A DNA stretch of 33,723 bases from Bacteroidota bacterium (GTDB lineage: Bacteria > Bacteroidota > Bacteroidia > 2-12-FULL-35-15). Numbering within the stretch: the stretch's first letter is position 1; each line of letters opens with the position of its first letter. The stretch spans positions 1 through 33,723 of the forward strand of contig JAHEYB010000038.1 in NCBI GenBank assembly GCA_023251805.1, in the 5' to 3' direction. The notes under the pieces were generated by a model. The model saw only the letters and a program-made list of their open reading frames with translations. It searched no databases and was not told the DNA's origin. This document shows positions 8,397 to 18,048 of this stretch, piece after piece. A program made the translations under genes and the position numbers.

Positions 8397-8783
8397 ATGA
8401 AAAAATACATTCCTTCATTCCTATTCATTATTGTACTATTACTTGCAAGCTGCAGCGGCTCTACAGTTTATCAAGGAAATTGGAAAGCAACAGATGCAGA
8501 AAACAATAAATTTGAAATTGACTTTGAGCCAAAGAGTTTAAAAATTACAGATTCAGCAGGAAATGTAAGCGGCTATCAATACACACAAAATTCGGTGCAT
8601 ATTGAAAATGCAGTAAAAAAATACGGCATACAATTAAGTGATGGGAGAAATTGCTTTATCCTTTTTCCACTTGCATCCGATACAACCAAAGCGATTATCA
8701 TGCTTGAAAATAGCCAACCACTTTATGTGTTGAGCAGAACAGACTATATTGATTATGAAGAGATTTATAAATTAGCGAATTGA
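8397..8783 (+). CDS. Small predicted lipoprotein of unknown function (128 aa)
   Basis: Signal peptide with a lipobox LLLASC, lipidated Cys19, followed by SGSTVYQGNW. The rest (GNWKATDAENNKFEIDFE and a Tyr-rich C-terminus) looks like a small beta-rich lipocalin-like domain, but I do not recognise a named family. Likely anchored in the membrane facing the periplasm. It is the last gene of the plus-strand group and converges on the polysaccharide operon, with only nine bases between the two stop codons and no evident terminator in the gap. Confidence 0.8.
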   Translation: MKKYIPSFLFIIVLLLASCSGSTVYQGNWKATDAENNKFEIDFEPKSLKITDSAGNVSGYQYTQNSVHIENAVKKYGIQLSDGRNCFILFPLASDTTKAIIMLENSQPLYVLSRTDYIDYEEIYKLAN

Positions 8784-8792
8784 TATTTCTTT

Positions 8793-9899
8793 TTATTTAA
8801 CAATGTCATTTATAAAGCCATAATCCAAGTATTCGGCATTGGCTGAATTAAATAAAATGATGATAGTATCAAAATCTTTAACTCGTTTTGCAACTTTCTT
8901 ATGATTCACAGTTTCTTTTCCAATATTTGACAAAGTATTAACTTCTCGATTATAATACCAAAACTCTGATTGAGGATGGAAACAATTTGCAAAATATTTT
9001 GTCCATGTCCACATATGAGCAAAACTATCTCCTATCAATAGCAATTTTTTATTTTTTGAATTTGATTCAGATGAGATATCTGAGAGATACAAGCTATCTT
9101 GTTCCAAAGGAAATAACAAATTCGCAGCCTCTTCCATATCAATGTCCGCGCCCCAAGGATGTTCCACTTGCTTGGTTGAAATAGTGTTTTTAATCTTTAT
9201 TGAAGTGTTTTCACTTAAGTACTTGCACACCGAATCAAAACATCTTGTTGCATAGGCATTTGTCCAGTGAACTCCTCCTTTATAAAATACTTCAAAAGGA
9301 TATTTATTTTTTTCCTGAAAAGCCAAGGCATTAAAATCAATAAAGTTGATTCCTTTTTGTTTGAACGCATTCTGCAAGGTCCAATAAAATCCATATACCT
9401 TTTCGCCATGCTTTAAATCGGAAGGTAAATACTCACTAAAAACAATATTTTTATCAGGTGCAATAATCCATACAATATTTTTGCCGACAGCTTTCAGTGA
9501 ATCTTGAAGTCTCAAATATTTATTCAAATAACTATCTAATTTAACCGGGTCATACGTATTCTCTGTAATACAGCCCTTTTCACAATACCTAAATAGATAT
9601 CCATCTTTACCAATATGAACATCTTTAACATGCAACCGATTAAAAAAACTGTATTCTATTTGATGATGTATTCTTGTAAATCCAGGGAATAAACCAAACT
9701 GATATTTAATTGTTTTTTCTAAAGAGTCGCGGAATTTTCCGGAAAAATAGTTTGAAGCATTAAATTCAATACTCTCAGGGATTTTATAATATCCCGACAA
9801 CTCCTGATCTTTAATCAATTGAAAAGGCTTAAATGCCAAATGAAACAAAAGGCATACTAATAAAATACCAAATAGTATATTATACTTTCTTTCCTTCAT
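8793..9899 (-). CDS. AlgX/AlgJ-like SGNH O-acetyltransferase-type protein (368 aa)
   Basis: One N-terminal membrane anchor (residues about 8-25), then a periplasmic SGNH-like domain. The serine motif is LLIGDSFAHMW with Ser292, and the histidine motif is GGVHWTN with His211. In AlgX the equivalent stretch is DxH; here the acidic position is Gly209, a variation I have seen in related Bacteroidota and Firmicutes proteins. The ATG overlaps the stop of the upstream MBOAT gene (TAATG), so the two are translationally coupled. With that partner it probably moves acetyl groups from the membrane to a glycan in the periplasm, as AlgI and AlgJ/X do for alginate. Last gene of the polysaccharide operon. 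Confidence 0.85.
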   Translation of the reverse strand: MKERKYNILFGILLVCLLFHLAFKPFQLIKDQELSGYYKIPESIEFNASNYFSGKFRDSLEKTIKYQFGLFPGFTRIHHQIEYSFFNRLHVKDVHIGKDGYLFRYCEKGCITENTYDPVKLDSYLNKYLRLQDSLKAVGKNIVWIIAPDKNIVFSEYLPSDLKHGEKVYGFYWTLQNAFKQKGINFIDFNALAFQEKNKYPFEVFYKGGVHWTNAYATRCFDSVCKYLSENTSIKIKNTISTKQVEHPWGADIDMEEAANLLFPLEQDSLYLSDISSESNSKNKKLLLIGDSFAHMWTWTKYFANCFHPQSEFWYYNREVNTLSNIGKETVNHKKVAKRVKDFDTIIILFNSANAEYLDYGFINDIVK

Positions 9900-11311
9900 T
9901 AAAATCTAAAATAAATAAATGGATTAAAATCTTGTCCAAGTATGTAAGACGAACTCAACACAATTAAAATAATACTTATGAGAAACAAACAATTGAGTCG
10001 CCATTTCTTTTGAATAAAAAACAATTCATCGTTTTGTGTGCTATTATAAAATGCTTTAAACAACCCACTAAATGAAACAAAAAGAGCAAAACAAAGAATA
10101 GTAACAAAACGAATATCTACTGGAGGTAATTGATGAAATTCGAAAGAAAACATTTTTTTGTAAATCGTCATTGAAACATCCATATTTTCGTTACGAAACA
10201 GTACCCAACCAATATTCGCAATAAAAAAAGTGTAAACCACAGAAAAAGATTTTTTTAAATACTTGTCCAAAAACAAGCGCTCAATCATAAGGAAAAATCC
10301 ATTGTAAGCTCCCCACAATAAAAAATTCCAGCCTGCTCCATGCCAAAACCCTGAAATAATAAAAACTACCCACAAATTAAAATACGTTTTTAAAATACTT
10401 CCTTTGTTCCCTCCCAAAGGAACGTAAAGATAGTTTCTCATCCAATTACCTAAAGAAATATGCCAACGCCTCCAAAATTCAGTAATTGATTTTGAGATAT
10501 AAGGAAAATTAAAATTTTCAGGAATAGAAATACCAATCATTTTACATATACCAATAGCCATATCTGAATAACCTGAAAAATCAAAGTAAAGCTGCATTGT
10601 ATAACCAATTGACATTGCCCAAGCTGTAAGTGTATCAATACTATTTACATCCAGCTTATATAATTCCTCTACAGTTTCTCCAATAACATTCGCTATCAAT
10701 ACTTTTTTAGCAAGCCCAAAAATAAAACGTAAAAAACCTGCCAATCGCATTTCTGCATTTGTTTTTCTCACACTTTCAATTTGCCAACCAATTTTATTGT
10801 AGGCAATAATCGGACCTGCAATCAACTTTGGGAACAATAAAATATAAGTTAAGTAATTTTTAAAACTTTTTAATGATTTGTAGTCGCCACGATAAACATC
10901 AATGACATAGGTAAGCGACTCGAAAGTAAAAAATGAAAGCCCAATTGGAAGTACCAATTTGCTCATTCTTATGGCTGGGCTTCCTGTTAGAGATAACAGA
11001 GCATCAATATTGTTTGTAAAAAAATACAAATATTTGAATACAAATAGTAAACCAAGGTTTACAAATAGAGAAATACATAAAAAAATCTTCTTTTGTTTTT
11101 TTGAAACACTCTTTTCGATTTGTTTCACTAAAATAAAATCCAAGGATGTAGTAAAAAGAATAACAAAAATAAAAACAGGTCCACCCCATGAATAAAATAC
11201 AATACTCGCAAATAATAATGTGTGATTTTTGTATTTAGTCGGACTTAAATAATACAGAATTAAAAAAAGCGGAAGGAAATAAAACAAAAAAAGCGTACTA
11301 CTGAAAACCAT
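9899..11311 (-). CDS. MBOAT family O-acyltransferase, AlgI-like (470 aa)
   Basis: A polytopic membrane protein starting MVFSSTLFLFYFLPLFLILYY, the common AlgI/PatA-like opening. Family motifs: FWRRWHISLGNWMRNYLY (His284) and FWHGAGWNFLLWG, with the invariant His324. It transfers acetyl groups across the inner membrane to a periplasmic acetyltransferase. The downstream AlgX/AlgJ-like gene overlaps it by one base, which supports a two-protein acetylation module acting on the glycan made by this locus. Length is typical. Confidence 0.93.
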   Translation of the reverse strand: MVFSSTLFLFYFLPLFLILYYLSPTKYKNHTLLFASIVFYSWGGPVFIFVILFTTSLDFILVKQIEKSVSKKQKKIFLCISLFVNLGLLFVFKYLYFFTNNIDALLSLTGSPAIRMSKLVLPIGLSFFTFESLTYVIDVYRGDYKSLKSFKNYLTYILLFPKLIAGPIIAYNKIGWQIESVRKTNAEMRLAGFLRFIFGLAKKVLIANVIGETVEELYKLDVNSIDTLTAWAMSIGYTMQLYFDFSGYSDMAIGICKMIGISIPENFNFPYISKSITEFWRRWHISLGNWMRNYLYVPLGGNKGSILKTYFNLWVVFIISGFWHGAGWNFLLWGAYNGFFLMIERLFLDKYLKKSFSVVYTFFIANIGWVLFRNENMDVSMTIYKKMFSFEFHQLPPVDIRFVTILCFALFVSFSGLFKAFYNSTQNDELFFIQKKWRLNCLFLISIILIVLSSSYILGQDFNPFIYFRF

Positions 11312-11316
11312 TTTGT

Positions 11317-12069
11317 TTATTTATTAAAAAATTGTCCGATTTTAGAAAGCGGCTTTCTGATAAAAGTTAATGCATTCGGAACAAGTCCATTTAATTTCCA
11401 AGCCATTTTATCTTCCCTATTGGCTTTAATACGATTTACAATAGAAACGTTACTCTTCCCTCCTACTCTCATTTTTACAAGTACTTGAGGAATATATGAA
11501 ACAGAACAATTGTGTTTATATAAAAAACGAAGCATCAATTCATAATCTGCTGCTGATTTTAAAATTGTATTAAAAACACCATATTTATCATAACATCCTT
11601 TTTTAACAAAAAAAGAAGGGTGAGGAGGCATCCAGCCCTTTAAAAAATTATCTTTTTTGTATTCTCCTGAAGTCCAATTTCGTTTTATTTTATCAGTATC
11701 TAATTTATCAACGTATTGAAGGTCGCCATACACTGCATCTACATTTTTTTTCTCAAAAGCATCTACAACATCCGAAATAACATTTTTATTGAAATAAAAA
11801 TCATCGGCATGAAGAATCGCAACAATGTCACCGGTTGACGCAACTATCCCTTTATTGATAGCATCGTAAATGCCTTTGTCTTTTTCGGAAATTATTTTTG
11901 CAATTTTGCTTTTGTATTGTTCAACAATTTTCAAAGTATTGTCGGAAGACAAGCCATCCACAATTATGTATTCGATATTTGAATAATTCTGAGAAGTAAC
12001 CGATTGAATTGTACTTTCAATGGTTTTTGAGCTATTAAAACAAACGGTTATAATAGAAACTTTTAGCAT
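11317..12069 (-). CDS. Family 2 glycosyltransferase (250 aa)
   Basis: GT-A fold glycosyltransferase of the WcaA type: SIITVCFNSSKTIESTI at the start, nucleotide-binding VDG at residues 37-39, DKGIYDAINKG at about 64-74, and HADD at residues 87-90 as the metal-binding DxD-like motif. Cytosolic or membrane-associated. It would add one sugar from a nucleotide donor to the lipid-linked repeat unit. Three bases after the carbamoyltransferase stop and six before the MBOAT start, so it is clearly co-transcribed. Donor and linkage unknown. Confidence 0.92.
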   Translation of the reverse strand: MLKVSIITVCFNSSKTIESTIQSVTSQNYSNIEYIIVDGLSSDNTLKIVEQYKSKIAKIISEKDKGIYDAINKGIVASTGDIVAILHADDFYFNKNVISDVVDAFEKKNVDAVYGDLQYVDKLDTDKIKRNWTSGEYKKDNFLKGWMPPHPSFFVKKGCYDKYGVFNTILKSAADYELMLRFLYKHNCSVSYIPQVLVKMRVGGKSNVSIVNRIKANREDKMAWKLNGLVPNALTFIRKPLSKIGQFFNK

Positions 12070-12072
12070 TAA

Positions 12073-13797
12073 TTATCTAGAGATGATATAATTTTCTATA
12101 ACCAACATATCCATTTTTGTTCTTAAGAAACAATCCAAGGCATTAGCAGGAGAATTTACAATTGGCTCATTCTCATTAAAAGAAGTGTTCAATAAAATAG
12201 GAACACCTGTTTTTTTATTGAATGCTGAAATCAGAGCATGATATTTAGGCTCAAACATCACATCAACCGTTTGTAAACGGCCTGTTCCATCAACATGGGT
12301 TACAGCCGGTATTTTGCTTCTCATTTCCTCTTTAATTAAATATACTTTTTCCATAAAAGGAACATTATCTGCATCTGCAAAATAATCGGGAGCAAATTCT
12401 TTCAGTATAGATGGAGCGAAAGGGCGAAATGATTCGCGTCTTTTAATTTTTAGATTTAATATTTCCTTTGCATCTGCTCTTCTAGGGTCAGCAATAATTG
12501 AACGATGACCCAAAGCTCGTGGACCAAATTCTGCTCTTCCTTGAAACCATCCAACAACACCTGCATTGATGATACAGTCGGTTACTTTATCATACAATTC
12601 AGCATCCGAACATTTCACAAAATTTACTTTTTGAGATTTTAAATATTCTTCCACTTCTTTGTCAGAAAAATGGCTGCCCAATGCACCTGAATAAGTTGGC
12701 GCAACACGTTTTTGTTTTAAAATGTGATTGTACAAAAATAATGCAGAGCCCATAGATGTACCGGCATCATGTCCAGCCGGAGGGATGTACACATTTTTGA
12801 AAGGTGTATTTTTTAGAATTTTTCCGTTAGCAACCGAATTTTGTGCAACTCCACCTGCAACACATAAATTGTCGCAACCGGTTTTTTTATGAAGGTGAGT
12901 TAAAACATGAAAAATTAGTTCTTCACAAATACGTTGAACTGAAGCTGCTAGGTCTTTATGATACTGTGTTAATTCATCTTCCTTTTTTCTGGCAGGGCCA
13001 AATTTTTCCACCATGTAATCACTAAAAATACTTTCAATATCTGGCTCTCCTCCTTCCCAACTCATTTTCACTCCGTCCTTATGATGCTTAAAATAATTTA
13101 AATTCAATTTAAATAAACCATCATTTGTAAACTCAATTACATCCTTCAATTTATCCACATACAAAGGCTTTCCGTAAGGGGCAAGTCCCATCACTTTGTA
13201 TTCGTCACCATACTTAGGAAAGCCAAGATATTGTGTAAAGGAAGTATAAAAAATTCCGGCAGAATGAGGAAAATGAACAGCATCCAACACTTCAATTTGA
13301 TTTCCATTACCAATGGCTGTCATCGTAGAAGTAAAATCACCAAAACCATCGATAGAAAGCAAGGCAGATTTTTCAAAAGGGGAAGCAAAAAATGAGCTTC
13401 CTAAATGCGAGCGATGGTGTTCTATATTATGAATTTCGGCTCTGATATCACTTTCAGAAACACCAAATTCTTCAGAAAGCATTCCTTTCACAGATTTTAC
13501 TTTTTTAGAATTGGTATAACGATCTAGGATTGCAGAAAAAGAGACTTTGTTTTTAAGAGTATGCTTAATTTTTTTAATAACATTAGCAGATGGGTCACGA
13601 GAAATAGTAATATGATCGATATCGGTTATAGAAATTCCGGCATCAATTAAACAATATTTTATCGCTTCAATAGGAAATCCTGCCCAATGCTTAATTCGTC
13701 TGATTCGTTCTTCTTCTAACGCCACTATCACTTCTCCATCTTTCAAGATACAAGCAGAAGAATCACCATGAAATGCATTTAGACCTAAAATATACAT
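12073..13797 (-). CDS. NodU/CmcH family carbamoyltransferase (574 aa)
   Basis: N-terminal ASKHA-like domain starting MYILGLNAFHGDSSACILKDG, with HHRSHLGSSFFASPF near residue 120 and CVAGGVAQNSVANGK near residue 310. The C-terminal Carbam_trans_C domain has GWFQGRAEFGPRALGHRSI and ILLNTSFNENEPI. The family moves a carbamoyl group from carbamoyl phosphate, through carbamoyl-AMP, to a hydroxyl group, here most likely a sugar of the surface glycan. A TTG codon at 13803 lies upstream in frame, but the ATG at 13797 gives the conserved family start and is preferred. It has its own promoter candidate (13820-13849), the clearest inside the operon. Confidence 0.93.
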   Translation of the reverse strand: MYILGLNAFHGDSSACILKDGEVIVALEEERIRRIKHWAGFPIEAIKYCLIDAGISITDIDHITISRDPSANVIKKIKHTLKNKVSFSAILDRYTNSKKVKSVKGMLSEEFGVSESDIRAEIHNIEHHRSHLGSSFFASPFEKSALLSIDGFGDFTSTMTAIGNGNQIEVLDAVHFPHSAGIFYTSFTQYLGFPKYGDEYKVMGLAPYGKPLYVDKLKDVIEFTNDGLFKLNLNYFKHHKDGVKMSWEGGEPDIESIFSDYMVEKFGPARKKEDELTQYHKDLAASVQRICEELIFHVLTHLHKKTGCDNLCVAGGVAQNSVANGKILKNTPFKNVYIPPAGHDAGTSMGSALFLYNHILKQKRVAPTYSGALGSHFSDKEVEEYLKSQKVNFVKCSDAELYDKVTDCIINAGVVGWFQGRAEFGPRALGHRSIIADPRRADAKEILNLKIKRRESFRPFAPSILKEFAPDYFADADNVPFMEKVYLIKEEMRSKIPAVTHVDGTGRLQTVDVMFEPKYHALISAFNKKTGVPILLNTSFNENEPIVNSPANALDCFLRTKMDMLVIENYIISR

Positions 13798-13819
13798 ACA
13801 CAAAAATTAAGAATATCTA

Positions 13820-13849
13820 CAAAGTTAACTAAGATTGGGAAAGGTGCAA
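13820..13849 (-). promoter_or_regulatory. Internal promoter before the carbamoyltransferase gene
   Basis: On the minus strand TTG (13847-13849), then exactly 19 bases, then TAACTTTG (13820-13827), an exact fit to the Bacteroidota TTG-N19-TAnnTTTG pattern. Transcription would start near 13814, about 17 nt before the ATG at 13797. It lies in one of the few gaps over 50 bp in the polysaccharide operon and could drive the last four genes separately. Confidence 0.55.
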
Positions 13850-13857
13850 GAGAAATT

Positions 13858-15015
13858 CTACTGGAAGAGAAGCCGATTTTGTTGAATCGTATGAGGGTTA
13901 TCGATGTGTTTTATGGCATAATCAAAAGCAGTTTTAGATACTGTATCGTAATTTTGCTGATTCATAGCCAAACATTCAATAATTACGCTCAAAAACTTCT
14001 CAGGATTGTTCAACGAAAGATCCCACCCAATATTTTGCACTTTTAGATTCCTCCAAGGTGTTTGGTTACTAATAATAACCGGTTTCCCATTCATCCATGA
14101 TTCAACAATCACATGCCCATAATTTTCATTTAGGGTCGGCAAAAAAAGGAAATGTGCATCTTTTATTTTATCAGCTATCTGAGAATTTGGCAATGCGCCA
14201 ACAAAATTGACTTGTATAGATGCTGGAAGTTTTTTTATTTTTTCCAAACATTTATTCCAATAAACGGCATCTTCAACTGGTCCAATTATATCAAATACTA
14301 TTTTAACATTTGTTTTCAGCTGATTTAAAATATCCAAGGCAAAAAGCAAATTCTTTTTTTCACTAATTCTGGACAAATAAAAAAGCTTGGTCTCGCCTTC
14401 TCTTTTTTGTGCAATAGGTGGGGCAATTAATACAGAGTCATTTTTGTTTTGCAAATTACTGGCAATTATTATTTTTGCATTTGTTCCAAAAACAGCTACT
14501 ATCTCCTTACATTCTTCCTGAGAAGTTGCATGCCATGTTATTTTTTTATGAAGAGAAAGTAATTTAGAAAGAAAAATAAAAGTTTTTTTCTTAAAGCTTT
14601 TAATTTGAAGTGCTCCATCCCCTAGCATTCCCCTTGGAGCAAGTATAATTGGCTCTTTTAATTTCCCTTTTTTCTTTAATAAAAGTGGGTAAATAGAAAA
14701 ATAAAAAGAAAAAAAACTGTTCAAATAGACCTTATCAAAATTAATAGAATCCACTACACTCAATAATTTTTTTCTGTTCAGGTGATTTTTAGAACAATAA
14801 TAGACCTTTACTGAATCCGAAATCTCTACCCATTCATCAGAAGGAACGGAAGTATAAGAAAGGGATTCTCCGAAATCCGAATCTGTAGTTATAATTAGAA
14901 AATCGTACTCTTCTTTGAAATGAGATATTAAAGCTGAAATAGATTTGATGGGCCCTCCGGCTTTAAATCCGGGAAGATACCAATCAATAAATATGAGAAT
15001 CTTTTTCTTGGCCAT
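13858..15015 (-). CDS. Family 4-type glycosyltransferase (385 aa)
   Basis: GT-B fold retaining glycosyltransferase. The N-terminus (KILIFIDWYLPGFKAGGPIKSI) has the usual GT4 acceptor-domain start with a GG loop. The C-terminal domain has KLFYLSRISEKKNLLFALDIL and the donor-binding PTLNENYGHVIVESWMNGKPVI, an ExxxxxxxE-type motif. It would transfer a nucleotide-activated sugar during repeat-unit assembly at the cytosolic face. It lies nine bases downstream of the asnB-type gene. Substrate unknown. Confidence 0.92.
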   Translation of the reverse strand: MAKKKILIFIDWYLPGFKAGGPIKSISALISHFKEEYDFLIITTDSDFGESLSYTSVPSDEWVEISDSVKVYYCSKNHLNRKKLLSVVDSINFDKVYLNSFFSFYFSIYPLLLKKKGKLKEPIILAPRGMLGDGALQIKSFKKKTFIFLSKLLSLHKKITWHATSQEECKEIVAVFGTNAKIIIASNLQNKNDSVLIAPPIAQKREGETKLFYLSRISEKKNLLFALDILNQLKTNVKIVFDIIGPVEDAVYWNKCLEKIKKLPASIQVNFVGALPNSQIADKIKDAHFLFLPTLNENYGHVIVESWMNGKPVIISNQTPWRNLKVQNIGWDLSLNNPEKFLSVIIECLAMNQQNYDTVSKTAFDYAIKHIDNPHTIQQNRLLFQ

Positions 15016-15024
15016 TATAGTAAA

Positions 15025-16920
15025 TTAGTTTTCAAATGAATTTTCTATCAGCCAATTTTCCAATACAACTAAAATCCATATTCTTGCCCAAGTTACTAGA
15101 GGATCCGATTTTAAAAATTTACTCCAAAGAAGCATCACTTCTTGCTCATTAAACAACTTTCGCTTAGATAAAGAAACCAGTTTTTGCTCACAAAACGTTT
15201 TCAATTCATTTTTCATCCATTCATTCCAAGGGAAAGTAAAACCCATTTTAGGGCGATTAACAATTTCAGATGGTAATAAATCTCCAAGAGAATCGACTAA
15301 TAATTTTTTAGGACTGGTAGGATTTTTATAGTTGTCAGGAACACCTAAAACATATTCTACTAAAGTGTAATCAATAAAAGGAACACGAACTTCAAGAGCA
15401 ACAGCCATACTCATTTGGTCGGCATCGCCTAACAATACATTTTGCATATAAGTGGAAATTTCAGCTATGCTGGTTGTAGTTAGCAATAAATTATTTCCAG
15501 TAGGTTTTGATTCTGAAATTATTTCCGAAACACGATTTATCGTCAATTGTTGATTTTCAATAATTTTCAAAATTTGTTTATCCATTAGTACTTGTCGTGA
15601 TAAAGGATAAAACGAATTAAAATCAATTTTTGTTTGTTTAAGCAAGGCTGCAATTTTTTCGGAAGGCACGCCCGGCTTTGCTTTTGTTAAAACAACTCCA
15701 ACAGAAGAACGCATCATTTTTGGAACAGCATTTAACCAAGCTTTTTTATTCAAATCAAGCGAACGTCTAAAGACATCATAACCGCAAAATAATTCATCAC
15801 CTCCTAGTCCGGATAATGCCATAGTTATTCCGGCATTCTTAGTAGCTTTAGAAACAATGTACGTGTTTGGTCCATCGCCACTTGGATGATCCATTGCTTT
15901 TAATGCATTGGGGATTTCTTTTAAAAAATCGGATGGCGTTAATTTTATTTCATGATGGTCAGTATTAAATTTTTTGGCAATTTGTTGAGCATATTTTGCT
16001 TCTGAAAATTTACTTTCATCGAATGTGACAGAGAACGTCTTTACTTTTTCTGTGGATACTTTTGTCATCAATCCCACTATTGCACTTGAATCTATCCCTC
16101 CCGACAAAAATGCTCCAAAAGGAACATCAGCTACCAATCTTCGCTCCACAGCTTTTGTTAATAATTTATTTACATCCGAGCAAACTTCCGAATACGATTT
16201 TCCTTTTGAAGCATTGCTAATATTACTTTTCAAACTCCAATAACAATGAATGGTAATTTTTCCATTTGTACTTTTAATATAATGTCCGGGCATCAACATT
16301 TTTACACCTTTCACAATTGTATTCGGAGCGTGAACAGTTTGATAACGTAAATAATCAACTAAGCTAGTTTCATCTAGTTCTTTTGGTATTAATTCGCTTG
16401 AAAGCAAGGAGCGTATTTCAGAGGAAAATGCCAAAATTTCATTTGTATAAACATAATACAAAGGTTTTATCCCTAATCTATCGCGAGCAATAAAAAGTTC
16501 TTTTTTAAGATTATCCCAAATGGCAAACACAAACATTCCATTGAAATGATTCACACAATCTTCTCCCCAACGGGCATACGCTGCAATAATAACTTCGGTA
16601 TCGGTATTGGTTTGAAAAAAATAAGTTTCTTCTTTAGAGCCACTAATTACTCTTTGAAGTTCAAATTTTAGCTCTTTAAAATTATATAATTCACCATTAT
16701 AAACTATTTGAAATCTACCATCATGCGATTGCATTGGTTGGTGTCCGGCTGCAGAAAGATCAATAATAGAAAGCCGTCTATGCCCGAGAGCGATTAATTC
16801 ATTTACAAAAACACCCTCATCATCAGGTCCACGGTGTTTCATGGTAGTGTTCATTGCAATAATTTTTTGCTTTGCAATAACATTATCTGATAACCCTAAT
16901 ATACCATTGATGCCACACAT
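15025..16920 (-). CDS. asnB: Asparagine synthase-type glutamine amidotransferase (631 aa)
   Basis: N-terminal class II glutaminase with the catalytic Cys2 (MCGINGILG), GHRRLSIIDLS and YNGELYN. The C-terminal ATP-pyrophosphatase domain has the P-loop FLSGGIDSSAIVG at about residues 269-280. Length fits the AsnB/AsnH proteins of about 600-640 aa that are frequent in polysaccharide loci, where they are thought to make amide derivatives such as amidated uronic acids, rather than serving general asparagine synthesis. The ATG directly follows the WecE stop with no intergenic base. The glycan role is inferred from context; real asparagine synthesis cannot be excluded. Confidence 0.92.
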   Translation of the reverse strand: MCGINGILGLSDNVIAKQKIIAMNTTMKHRGPDDEGVFVNELIALGHRRLSIIDLSAAGHQPMQSHDGRFQIVYNGELYNFKELKFELQRVISGSKEETYFFQTNTDTEVIIAAYARWGEDCVNHFNGMFVFAIWDNLKKELFIARDRLGIKPLYYVYTNEILAFSSEIRSLLSSELIPKELDETSLVDYLRYQTVHAPNTIVKGVKMLMPGHYIKSTNGKITIHCYWSLKSNISNASKGKSYSEVCSDVNKLLTKAVERRLVADVPFGAFLSGGIDSSAIVGLMTKVSTEKVKTFSVTFDESKFSEAKYAQQIAKKFNTDHHEIKLTPSDFLKEIPNALKAMDHPSGDGPNTYIVSKATKNAGITMALSGLGGDELFCGYDVFRRSLDLNKKAWLNAVPKMMRSSVGVVLTKAKPGVPSEKIAALLKQTKIDFNSFYPLSRQVLMDKQILKIIENQQLTINRVSEIISESKPTGNNLLLTTTSIAEISTYMQNVLLGDADQMSMAVALEVRVPFIDYTLVEYVLGVPDNYKNPTSPKKLLVDSLGDLLPSEIVNRPKMGFTFPWNEWMKNELKTFCEQKLVSLSKRKLFNEQEVMLLWSKFLKSDPLVTWARIWILVVLENWLIENSFEN

Positions 16921-18048
16921 TTATTTAGAATAAAATTCAATTATTTTAGCGCAGATAAACTCTTGCTCCTCCTTTTTTAAATCATAAAATAGAGGTAAAC
17001 GAATCAAACACTGACTATATCTATCGGAGTTTAATAAATTTCTACCATCATGTTTATTCCTGTAATAAGGGCTGCTATGCAAGGATTGATAATGAAACAC
17101 AGCTTGTATATTATTTTTGCTTAAGAATTCAATTAGCTTGCTTCTCTCATTATTGGAAGAACATACAAAATAAAAAATATGTGCATTGTTGGATGAAAAT
17201 TTTGGGATGTGTGGAAGCTGAATCTGCTTTGATTTTTGCAAAGATTTTAAACTTTTGAAATAATTTTTCCACAACTTGATTCTCTTTTTTTGAACTTTTT
17301 CAATTTTTTCTAATTGCGAAAAAAGAAAAGCAGCAGAAATCCCACTAGGCAAAGATGAAAAACCTAAATCAATCCATTCATATTTTGGGACTTCTCCTTT
17401 AGTAAATGCCGTTCTGTTTGTTCCTTTATTTCTAACAATTTCTGCCTTTGCCAATAAATCCAAATTATTTATGGCAATAAAACCACCTTCACCACAGTGA
17501 ATGTTTTTTGTTTCATGAAAAGAAAAACAAGCAATATCGCCAATTGTTCCCAAAGGTATATTCTCATAATAAGCATCAATGCACTGGGCGCAATCTTCGA
17601 TTATCAATAAATTATATTTCTTAGCTAGTTTTTGAATAATTGAAAAGTTGCAAGAAATACCAGCATAATGAACAAGAACAATTACTTTTGTTTTTGAAGT
17701 AATTAAAGCCTCCAGTTCTTTTTCATCCATATTTGGATGATCTATTTTACTATCTGCAAAAATTAACGTAGCACCTCTTAACGCAAAAGCATTTGCCGTA
17801 GAAACGTAAGTATACGATGGCAGAATTACTTCATCCCCCGGTTGAATGTTGGCAATTAAGGCCGACATTTCCAATGCCATTGTACAAGAATTGGTTAAAA
17901 AAACTTTTTTAAAATGGTAGTTATTTTCCAAAAAGGATTCACAATCATGAATCATCTTCGTATCTCCCGTTAGAATTTTTGTTTCCATTGCCTTAGCAAT
18001 GTAACTTTTTTCCTTACCGGAATAATATGGCTTATTAAAGGGTATCAT
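16921..18048 (-). CDS. wecE: dTDP-4-amino-4,6-dideoxygalactose transaminase, WecE/RffA type (375 aa)
   Basis: A DegT/DnrJ/EryC1/StrS PLP aminotransferase that follows the E. coli WecE sequence as I recall it from end to end: MIPFNKPYYSG, NSCTMALEMSALIANIQPGDEVILPS, FVSTANAF-like YVSTANAFALRGAT, VPVHYAG-like VLVHYAGISC, CFSFHETKN with PLP-binding Lys181 (same number as in E. coli), GTNRTAF, and NAHIFYF. Length 375 against 376. It would transaminate dTDP-4-keto-6-deoxyglucose to dTDP-Fuc4N using glutamate. It abuts both the SDR gene and the asnB-type gene with zero spacing. Substrate by homology only; the rffG/rffH-type genes that make the substrate are not in the window. Confidence 0.9.
   Translation of the reverse strand: MIPFNKPYYSGKEKSYIAKAMETKILTGDTKMIHDCESFLENNYHFKKVFLTNSCTMALEMSALIANIQPGDEVILPSYTYVSTANAFALRGATLIFADSKIDHPNMDEKELEALITSKTKVIVLVHYAGISCNFSIIQKLAKKYNLLIIEDCAQCIDAYYENIPLGTIGDIACFSFHETKNIHCGEGGFIAINNLDLLAKAEIVRNKGTNRTAFTKGEVPKYEWIDLGFSSLPSGISAAFLFSQLEKIEKVQKKRIKLWKNYFKSLKSLQKSKQIQLPHIPKFSSNNAHIFYFVCSSNNERSKLIEFLSKNNIQAVFHYQSLHSSPYYRNKHDGRNLLNSDRYSQCLIRLPLFYDLKKEEQEFICAKIIEFYSK

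Noticed and set aside
12843..13025. Plus-strand frame inside the carbamoyltransferase gene
   Set aside because: Antisense shadow without family features or promoter.
13798..13803. TTG start for the carbamoyltransferase (two extra residues)
   Set aside because: The ATG at 13797 gives the conserved family start MYILGLNAFHGDSSA.
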